Position numbers and translations under genes: made by a program | NCBI GenBank assembly: GCA_007117185.1 | Contig: SKHA01000389.1 | Coordinates: 1 to 11,711 of the forward strand | Reading direction: 5' to 3' | Source: Spirochaeta sp. | GTDB taxonomy: Bacteria; Spirochaetota; Spirochaetia; DSM-27196; Alkalispirochaetaceae | DNA: 11,711 bases | Notes under the pieces: model-generated | Database searches by the model: none | What the model was told of the DNA's origin: nothing | The model's input: only the letters and a program-made list of their open reading frames with translations | In this document: positions 7,076 to 11,711 of the stretch, piece by piece | Layout: the number at the start of each line of letters is the position of its first letter | Position numbering within the stretch: the stretch's first letter is position 1

Positions 7076-8287
7076 CTACCAGGGAGCAAGCTTGCCCAGA
7101 TCGTTCCGGGGCAGCTGCGCTCCCCACCGCACCTCCACCGGGCGCTCGTGGTCAGCCAGGGATTCGGTGAGCCACCCCTCGGCCCGAACCACCGCCTCTT
7201 CGGTTGCGCCGGGGCCGGCATCGGGGTTCTGCCTGTCAGCTGGAGTGACCAGGAATGCGACAATCCGCCCCTGCCCGTTGATCCGCACAGCGCAGTCTTC
7301 AACGCCGGTCCCCTGGATAATCCGCTGCCGCAGGAGCGTCAGGTCGACATTGTGACCACCGACCTGGACCACCGCGTCGCGCCTGCCCCGTGGCAGCAGT
7401 CGCCGCTGGTGGATCCACTCCAGGGTATCCGGAAGCGCTACCACGTCCCCCTGGGGGCGTCGTCGCAGCGTGCCGTTTCCGGGAGCGGCCTCCCACCACG
7501 GGAAGAGAGAAAACCCCGGGGTGGTCTCGACGCAGTGATCCCGCCATCCGATCCCGGCGGTCTCGCTGGACCCGTACACTTCAATGAATGACGCCGCCGG
7601 TCCGGCGGCGATCACCCCGGCAAGGTCGTCCGGCATGGGAGCTGTGGAGGAGACCCCCCAGTAGCCCGTCTCCCACTGGTGATGAACACCGGCAAACTGC
7701 TGCCAGAGAAATGGTACCGCCAGGACCAGGTCATCTTTACCCGGACGACCGTCCCCCCCCAGAAGAGACCACCGCGCCTGGAAAACCGGAACATCCAGCT
7801 CCAGGGGCAGCAGTACGCCGAAGAGAAACCCGTAGATATGGTGAACCGGTACGGTGACGATGACCCGACGACGCCCCGCAAAGAGGCGGGCCAGCTCGGC
7901 CACCTCCTCCTCCAGGGTTGCCACAGAGTGGCGGTGCAGACGGGGCGCGGCGACGGTACCGCCGCTGGCAAAGACGATCTCTCCGGCGTAGCTGTCCAGT
8001 CCGGCCCGAACCACATCGACCATGTCTTCCAGGGAACGGGCCCGCAGCAGGTTGTCCTCAACGCCGCTGCGATGCAGGGCAAAGAAATCGTTTATTCGTG
8101 AAGCAAGGCCGAAGCGCTCCAGCGAATCGAGCCCTACCCCCTCTGAATCCAGCTGAATCCGCGTCTCCCTGTACAGGGATGCCCCGTCGAAGCGGGACCC
8201 TCTGGAACGACGCAGGTCGTCCAGAAGCATATCCCGCAGGACACGATAAATAGCCGGGCGGGGAAGCTGCGAGAGGATTCCCCCCAA
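7076..8287 (-). CDS. 4-coumarate:CoA ligase, PYP-chromophore type, with N-terminal carrier-like domain
   Basis: Predicted to activate p-coumaric acid by adenylation and thioester formation, supplying the chromophore for the PYP encoded just upstream. Adenylate-forming motifs are in order (numbered from the GTG at 8335; subtract 16 for the TTG start): A3-like FASGGTVAAPR (122-132, with Arg where Lys is usual), VPVHHIYGF (162-170), A5 YGSSETAG (254-261), A8-like GRRDAVVQVGG (317-327) and A10 LPRNDLGK with Lys415, the expected catalytic lysine. Residues ~36-113 resemble an acyl carrier protein: GLDSLERF places a Ser (71) at the phosphopantetheine position, followed by ACP-like helices. I recall a dedicated TIGRFAM family for PYP-activating ligases of ~386 aa, which fits. 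The start is uncertain: TTG 8287 (403 aa) has AAGGG eight bases upstream, inside pyp; GTG 8335 (419 aa) overlaps pyp; ATG 8230 (384 aa) lacks a ribosome site. Commonly called pcl in the PYP literature. Confidence 0.85.
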   Translation of the reverse strand: MGGILSQLPRPAIYRVLRDMLLDDLRRSRGSRFDGASLYRETRIQLDSEGVGLDSLERFGLASRINDFFALHRSGVEDNLLRARSLEDMVDVVRAGLDSYAGEIVFASGGTVAAPRLHRHSVATLEEEVAELARLFAGRRRVIVTVPVHHIYGFLFGVLLPLELDVPVFQARWSLLGGDGRPGKDDLVLAVPFLWQQFAGVHHQWETGYWGVSSTAPMPDDLAGVIAAGPAASFIEVYGSSETAGIGWRDHCVETTPGFSLFPWWEAAPGNGTLRRRPQGDVVALPDTLEWIHQRRLLPRGRRDAVVQVGGHNVDLTLLRQRIIQGTGVEDCAVRINGQGRIVAFLVTPADRQNPDAGPGATEEAVVRAEGWLTESLADHERPVEVRWGAQLPRNDLGKLAPW

Positions 8288-8291
8288 CGGA

Positions 8292-8678
8292 TCAACCCTT
8301 GCCGAGACGCTTGACGAAGACCCAGTAACTGTCACCCTGAAGTGACTTCTTCATGTGGACCTGCACCTTGGTGGGCTGCATGTTATAGTCGAACACATAC
8401 TCGAACAGACTGTTCAGATTACCCGAGGCAACACCTTTGCTGAACATCCCGAAAAACTCCTCGGTGTTGGTACAGGGAGCAACCTCAGTGAAGAAGTTCT
8501 TCCCCTTCACCGCCTCGGGGTCGCGGCCGGTTATCTCACCCTCAGCGGCGTTGTACGCAAGAATTGTGCCCGCTGCGTCCAGCTGTATCGCTCCGAACGC
8601 CAGGTTGTCCAGATCGTTCTCGTTCATGGTTGCCAGAGTGTTTTCAATATCGTCTGATCCAAAGCGAATAATTTCCAT
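8292..8678 (-). CDS. pyp: Photoactive yellow protein (PYP)
   Basis: A small soluble PAS-fold blue-light receptor that binds p-coumaric acid as a thioester and undergoes a photocycle. The 128-aa sequence aligns without gaps, by eye, to the 125-aa Halorhodospira halophila protein as I remember it, at roughly 70% identity. All key residues fall at identical numbers: chromophore Cys69 (in NFFTEVAPCT), Tyr42 and Glu46 that hydrogen-bond the phenolate, Thr50, Arg52, Tyr94, Met100 and Trp119. Signature stretches include LAFGAIQLD, YNAAEGEITGRDP and SYWVFVKRLG. A strong Shine-Dalgarno (AGGAGGAAG, 8683-8691) precedes the ATG. The chromophore ligase follows at once, which confirms the call. GC content (~52%) is lower than that of the ligase gene (~65% in a sampled stretch). 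The downstream signalling partner is unknown, as for most PYPs. A plain PAS protein is excluded by the Cys69/Glu46/Tyr42 set. Confidence 0.97.
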   Translation of the reverse strand: MEIIRFGSDDIENTLATMNENDLDNLAFGAIQLDAAGTILAYNAAEGEITGRDPEAVKGKNFFTEVAPCTNTEEFFGMFSKGVASGNLNSLFEYVFDYNMQPTKVQVHMKKSLQGDSYWVFVKRLGKG

Positions 8679-8682
8679 TTCT

Positions 8683-8691
8683 TCCTCCTGG
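8683..8691 (-). promoter_or_regulatory. Strong ribosome-binding site of pyp
   Basis: The minus strand reads AGGAGGAAG just before the ATG at 8678, a near-perfect match to the anti-Shine-Dalgarno with suitable spacing. It is the best ribosome site on the minus strand of this window, suggesting pyp is translated well compared with the ligase and ABC genes behind it. Confidence 0.8.
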
Positions 8692-8718
8692 AGAATTTAT
8701 GTGTGTCTACTGATCGCC

Positions 8719-8733
8719 CCCGGAAACCCGGAA
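8719..8733 (-). repeat. Tandem 7-bp TTCCGGG repeat in the pyp/DHOD-like intergenic region
   Basis: On the minus strand TTCCGGG occurs twice with an 8-bp period (8733-8727 and 8725-8719). It lies in the predicted pyp 5' leader and just upstream of the -35 box of the divergent gene, a position where a regulator could act. Two copies only, so it may be chance. Confidence 0.25.
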
Positions 8734-8738
8734 GCACG

Positions 8739-8767
8739 TTGACGACAGATGGTACTGCCACTACAAT
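8739..8767 (+). promoter_or_regulatory. Sigma70-type promoter of the DHOD-like gene
   Basis: TTGACG (8739-8744) and TACAAT (8762-8767) are separated by exactly 17 bp, each matching the consensus at five of six positions. Transcription would start near 8774, giving a leader of about 34 nt with AAGGAG (8795-8800) seven bases before the ATG at 8808. It is the clearest promoter in the window. Confidence 0.75.
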
Positions 8768-8771
8768 ACCA
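8763..8771 (-). promoter_or_regulatory. Possible extended -10 promoter of pyp
   Basis: The minus strand reads TGG TATTGT, an extended -10 (TGn) with a 4/6 hexamer that overlaps the TACAAT of the divergent promoter. Transcription would start near 8756, leaving a leader of about 78 nt before the pyp ATG. No -35 match is seen. An alternative -10 nearer the gene (TAAATT in the leader) has no partner either, so the pyp promoter remains tentative. Confidence 0.35.
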
Positions 8772-8807
8772 CATAGTTTGCGGTAAAACACACCAAGGAG
8801 CACGAGC

Positions 8808-9818
8808 ATGGCAAATTTGCAATCACGGTATATGGGCATTCCCCTGAAGAACCCTTTCATCGCCGGAGCCTGTAGCATGACGGCACACATGGACTCGATC
8901 AAGCGCATCGAGGATTCCGGTGCAGCGGCAATGGTGATCCAGTCACTCTTTGAGGAGCAGATCCAGCTGCAGAGCTTGCGTCTGGAAGAAGAACTCACCA
9001 TGAGCGACAACCTGGACGCTGAGATTCAGGACCTCTTCCCGGATGTCCAGCACGGCGGCCCTGAGGAACACCTCATGTGGGTTCGCAAGGCCAAGGAAGC
9101 AACCAGCATTCCCATTTTCGGCAGCCTCAACTGCATCAACCCCGCTACCTGGGCAGAGTGGGCAGTCAAGATGGAGCAGACCGGGGTAGACGGACTGGAA
9201 CTGAACTTCTTCGCGATCCCGGTGGATTTTTCCCGCAGTGCCGCCGAGATTGAGCAGGAGCAGCTTGAAGCGCTTCGGCAGGTAAAAGAGAAGGTCAAGA
9301 TTCCCGTATCGGTGAAGCTGAGCCCCTTCTACACCAGTCCCCTGGATATCATCTCCAAAATGGACAAAGCGGGTGTAGCCGGGTTCGTCCTGTTCAACCG
9401 CCTCTTCCACCCCAGCTTCAACATCGAGAAAGAGACCGGGCAGTACCCCTTCAACCTGAGTACCTCCAACGACCACCGTATGGCCCTGCGTTTCGCCGGG
9501 CTGCTTCACGGCAAGCTGAACGGATCGGTCTGTGCCTCCAACGGTATCCACACCGGAGAGGACGCCATAGAAGTTCTGCTGGCTGGAGCTGATGTCTTCC
9601 AGGCGGTGAGCACCCTGTACCGCAATCGTGTCACCGTCATCGCCAGCATCCTCAAGGAAATTGAGAGCTGGATGGACCGCAAGGGATACGCGTCACTGGA
9701 TGACTTCCGTGGCAAGTTGAGCGTTGAAAAGACTCCCGACAAGTGGACCTATCGCCGCGCGCAGTACGTCAAGATGCTGCTCAAGGCGGACGACTACGTA
9801 GCTCGGCCTCCGGTGTGA
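8808..9818 (+). CDS. Dihydroorotate dehydrogenase-like flavoprotein
   Basis: A 336-aa TIM-barrel protein of the DHOD-like group. Family features: N-terminal TRYMG-like strand with LKNPFIAGAC (13-22), IPIFGSLNC (101-109), GVDGLELNFF (126-135), IPVSVKLSPFYT (165-176, Lys170 at the FMN-contacting lysine), AGFVLFNRLF (191-200) and a phosphate-binding end GIHTGEDAIEVLLAGADVFQAVSTLYRN (given here only as the segment starting at 246; key elements HTGED, LLAGAD, STLYRN). True DHODs have NxSCPN after the fourth strand, whereas this protein has LNFFAIP, so the catalytic Cys/Ser and substrate Asn motif is absent. That is normal for the DHOD-like group, whose substrate is not established to my knowledge; a role in pyrimidine synthesis should not be assumed. 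It is monocistronic, with its own promoter and a strong terminator. Confidence 0.85.
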   Translation: MANLQSRYMGIPLKNPFIAGACSMTAHMDSIKRIEDSGAAAMVIQSLFEEQIQLQSLRLEEELTMSDNLDAEIQDLFPDVQHGGPEEHLMWVRKAKEATSIPIFGSLNCINPATWAEWAVKMEQTGVDGLELNFFAIPVDFSRSAAEIEQEQLEALRQVKEKVKIPVSVKLSPFYTSPLDIISKMDKAGVAGFVLFNRLFHPSFNIEKETGQYPFNLSTSNDHRMALRFAGLLHGKLNGSVCASNGIHTGEDAIEVLLAGADVFQAVSTLYRNRVTVIASILKEIESWMDRKGYASLDDFRGKLSVEKTPDKWTYRRAQYVKMLLKADDYVARPPV

Positions 9819-9826
9819 CCCCAACG

Positions 9827-9856
9827 CGCCTGCCCTGATGGGCAGGCGTTTTTTTT
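9827..9856 (+). terminator. Strong intrinsic terminator of the DHOD-like gene
   Basis: CGCCTGCCC (9827-9835) and GGGCAGGCG (9840-9848) form a perfect 9-bp stem with a TGAT loop, followed by eight T (9849-9856). It starts eight bases after the stop codon. The minus-strand operon coming from the right ends 18 bases away but gets no T tract from this hairpin. Confidence 0.92.
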
Positions 9857-9874
9857 GCCCCGGGCAACCGGGAG

Positions 9875-10315
9875 CTACCGGATCAGCAGTCTCTCCAGCT
9901 CCGCGATCAGAGTGCTGTCACTCTGCTCTACAGTGAACCGGAACGGCGGTATCTCCGACCCTGGTGAACTCAGGCTGAAAACCCTGGCCGAGCCCCGCAG
10001 AAAACTACCGAGGAATCCCGCTGCCGGTTCTCTCTGGAGCACCGTGTCTGCGGTGAGGTGAATCTCCAGCACCACCTCGGAGCTGCCTCTCGATGCACCC
10101 CCGGACTGGGAGATCGCGGAAATCCAGTTCTGCTGATGGAAATGCCGGAAGTAGAGGGTAGTCTGGGTGAGGTACAGCAGCCCCCACAGCGGTTTGGCCG
10201 GGTCGCGGCCGGACAGATACTGCCCCAGGGCGTATCCCAGAATCTTCGTTCCCAGAGTCTGCTCCATAGCGGCCCAGAACTCCTTCACATCCTGGTCAGG
10301 TCCTCGTTGAAACAC
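9875..10315 (-). CDS. Conserved-looking protein of unknown function, 146 aa
   Basis: I do not recognise this protein. It starts at GTG 10315 with AAGGAG about eight bases upstream, and that site overlaps the dusA stop codon, so it is probably translated from the same mRNA. There is no signal peptide or membrane segment, so it should be cytoplasmic. Residues ~40-62 (PLWGLLYLTQTTLYFRHF) are a hydrophobic-aromatic strand pair reminiscent of the start of GRAM/PH-like folds, in which a small protein strand-turn reads LYLT-TLYF. The middle (80-125) is likely beta and the end (IAELERLL) a helix, again PH-like. This is a fold guess from pattern only. It is the last gene after mnmA-dusA; a link to tRNA modification is suggested only by position. 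Confidence 0.65.
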   Translation of the reverse strand: MFQRGPDQDVKEFWAAMEQTLGTKILGYALGQYLSGRDPAKPLWGLLYLTQTTLYFRHFHQQNWISAISQSGGASRGSSEVVLEIHLTADTVLQREPAAGFLGSFLRGSARVFSLSSPGSEIPPFRFTVEQSDSTLIAELERLLIR

Positions 10316-10327
10316 TGTGGCTCTCCT

Positions 10328-11335
10328 TTACTCGGCTCGTACTGAACTGTCAACATGCTGCAGAGCGTTCCGCAGCAAATCTCGTGCCGGAAGATCCGGC
10401 AGCCTGCCGCTGAGGCTTCGCCGCCACCGTCGCGCTCCGGGGCACCCTCCGAAGAGACCCAGCATATGGGTAAAGACGGGGCGCACCGGCCGACCCGATG
10501 CCTCCAGGGCATCCAGATAGGGGTACATCGCCTCTGCGACCTGGATACGGGTCAGGGCAGACCCGGCGCCAGGTGCGGCGGGAGCGTCCGGAAAGAACTC
10601 CCGGTCTGCCGCTGCCAGGAGCCAGGGGTTCTCATAAGCTGCCCGGCCAAGCATCACCGCGTCAACATGTTTCAGGTGCTCATGTATCTCCGCGACGGTC
10701 CGTACCTGTCCGTTCAGCTCGACGGTGAGGTGCGGCCGCTCTCCCTTGAGGCGATATACGTCTTCGTAACGAATCGGCGGGACGGTGCGATTCTGTTTGG
10801 GGCTGAGGCCCCCAAGCACGGCAATCCGGGCGTGGACGGTAAAGCGCCGCACCCCCGAATCTGCCAGAACGTCCACAAAATCCAGCATCTCACCGTAACT
10901 CTCCCGCCCGTCGATGCCGATGCGGTGCTTCACCGTCACCGGTTTGGCAGTAGACGAGCGCATTGCCTCCAGCAACCGCGCCACTAACGGCGGGTCAGCC
11001 ATGAGGCAGGCTCCGAAGTTTCCGCTCTGGACGCGCTCGCTGGGACAGCCGACGTTGAGGTTATACTCGTCGTACCCGTACCCTTCGGCGATCTCTACCG
11101 CCCTGGCCAGCTGCTCCGGGTTGTCACCGCCGAGCTGCAGCGAGAGGGGATGCTCGTCAGGGTGGAACGCCAGCAAGTGGTCCCGGTCTCCGTGAATGAT
11201 CGCCGCGGCGGTGATCATCTCGGTATACAGCAGGGTGTGTCTGGTGATACGCCGCAGGAAGTAGCGGAAGTGGCGGTCGGTCCACTCCATCATCGGGGCA
11301 ACACTCAGCGGCGGGATTTCCCGGTTGGTCCTCAC
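10328..11335 (-). CDS. dusA: tRNA-dihydrouridine synthase A (DusA)
   Basis: An FMN enzyme that reduces uridines in the D-loop of tRNA (U20/U20a in the E. coli DusA) using NADPH. The 335-aa barrel opens with PPLSVAPMMEWTDRHFR (8-24). The catalytic Cys97 lies in YNLNVGCPSERVQSG, FMN/tRNA contacts include Lys136 and His138 (TVKHRIG) and His168 (FTVHAR), and the phosphate site is in MLGRAAYENPW (228-238). The DusA subfamily is shown by GLSPKQNRTVPP (176-187), an insertion that DusB and DusC lack. The start is GTG 11335, whose last two bases overlap the mnmA TGA, with GGGAG five bases upstream. It is translationally coupled to mnmA, another tRNA-modifying enzyme, and followed by the 146-aa protein. 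Confidence 0.95.
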   Translation of the reverse strand: MRTNREIPPLSVAPMMEWTDRHFRYFLRRITRHTLLYTEMITAAAIIHGDRDHLLAFHPDEHPLSLQLGGDNPEQLARAVEIAEGYGYDEYNLNVGCPSERVQSGNFGACLMADPPLVARLLEAMRSSTAKPVTVKHRIGIDGRESYGEMLDFVDVLADSGVRRFTVHARIAVLGGLSPKQNRTVPPIRYEDVYRLKGERPHLTVELNGQVRTVAEIHEHLKHVDAVMLGRAAYENPWLLAAADREFFPDAPAAPGAGSALTRIQVAEAMYPYLDALEASGRPVRPVFTHMLGLFGGCPGARRWRRSLSGRLPDLPARDLLRNALQHVDSSVRAE

Positions 11336-11711
11336 GTCGTCTCCCCCGCTGTTTCCTCACTCGCCGAGAGGATCCTGCCCGTTCCAAGGCACTCCGGCGG
11401 GTCGTAGAACACCGCGTACTGCCCTGCTGCCACCCCGCGATCCGGCCGTTCCATTTCAACGGTAAAGTGACCACCAGGGGCCGGGCCGTACGGCGACAGG
11501 GTACAGGGGATGAGGTCGGGACCGTGTCTGAGCTTCAGGTGGAGGTTCCGCCTGCCGGTCCACGCCGCCGGTGGGCTGGCCACCGCGCTGAGCTCTCCAA
11601 CGGTGAAGCGCTCCCGGGCCTGTTCGTCCACATTCTCTTTGTGGGAGACACGAACCACGTTCTCGGCCACGTCCCGGTACACCACGTACCACGGCCCGTT
11701 TCCCAGCCCCA
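11332..11711 (-). CDS. mnmA: tRNA-specific 2-thiouridylase MnmA, C-terminal part
   Basis: The frame is open to the right edge and ends with TGA at 11334-11332, so about 126 C-terminal residues are visible and the catalytic N-terminal PP-loop domain and active-site cysteines lie outside. MnmA uses ATP and a sulfur relay to thiolate U34 of tRNA Lys, Glu and Gln. The visible part is the C-terminal beta-barrel: GPWYVVYRDVAENVV, FTVGELSA, NLHLKLRHG, and the diagnostic GVAAGQYAVFYDPPECLGTGRI, where the family has PGQxAVFYxxxxxLGGGxI. The identification rests on this end motif. The stop overlaps the dusA GTG by four bases (GTGA), so the two are coupled. The start seen at 11685 is internal. Confidence 0.85.
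   Translation of the reverse strand, partial: GLGNGPWYVVYRDVAENVVRVSHKENVDEQARERFTVGELSAVASPPAAWTGRRNLHLKLRHGPDLIPCTLSPYGPAPGGHFTVEMERPDRGVAAGQYAVFYDPPECLGTGRILSASEETAGETT

Noticed and set aside
7063..7302. 80-residue N-terminal extension of the ABC ATPase frame
   Set aside because: It overlaps the conserved C-terminal part of the ligase in another frame and has no ABC features; homology begins at the ATG at 7062.
8292..8678. Reading pyp as a generic PAS sensory domain
   Set aside because: The full chromophore-pocket set at PYP numbering and the ligase downstream make it a specific PYP.
1..11711. CRISPR array, insertion sequence, tRNA or rRNA gene
   Set aside because: No regularly spaced repeats, transposase-like frames with inverted ends, or tRNA-like cloverleaf sequences were found on reading the window.

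Overview
This 11.7 kb window is densely packed, GC-rich (roughly 60%) bacterial DNA with no rRNA or tRNA genes, insertion sequences or CRISPR array that I can see. The organism looks Gram-negative. A free-living, perhaps haloalkaliphilic spirochaete would fit the mix of a PrcB-type domain, a large receiver-PAS-GAF HisKA_2 kinase, MgtE and a DHOD-like protein, but this is only an impression; no taxonomic marker gene is present.

Layout. At 2-409 (+) is the 3' end of a PrcB-domain gene with its own terminator, followed by a TATAAT box and a second hairpin-T terminator that could bound a very short RNA. A multi-sensor histidine kinase (minus, 516-3176) is divergent from a short + operon of mgtE (Mg2+ channel) and prfC (release factor 3), 3205-6241. 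Converging on prfC is a minus-strand run of three genes. Read in transcription order it is pyp (8678-8292), a PYP-type 4-coumarate:CoA ligase (8287-7076) and an ABC ATP-binding subunit (7062-6262). Divergent from pyp is a DHOD-like flavoprotein gene (+, 8808-9818) that ends in a strong terminator. The right end is a minus-strand tRNA-modification operon: mnmA (partial), dusA, and a 146-aa protein of unknown function.

The most notable content is the photoactive yellow protein (PYP) locus. The 128-aa PAS photoreceptor keeps every chromophore-pocket residue of the classical Halorhodospira protein at the same residue number (Tyr42, Glu46, Thr50, Arg52, Cys69, Tyr94, Met100). The gene immediately downstream encodes the ligase that should activate p-coumaric acid for attachment to Cys69. 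Its N-terminus looks like an acyl-carrier domain with a DSL phosphopantetheine site, suggesting that the coumaroyl group could be handled on the protein itself. A tyrosine ammonia-lyase, which would make the p-coumarate, is not in the window. An orphan ABC ATPase lies in the same apparent operon.

Both divergent gene pairs (kinase/mgtE and pyp/DHOD-like) show -10 elements for the two strands that overlap, as in bidirectional promoters. The kinase promoter would place its transcription start at the ATG, giving a leaderless mRNA.
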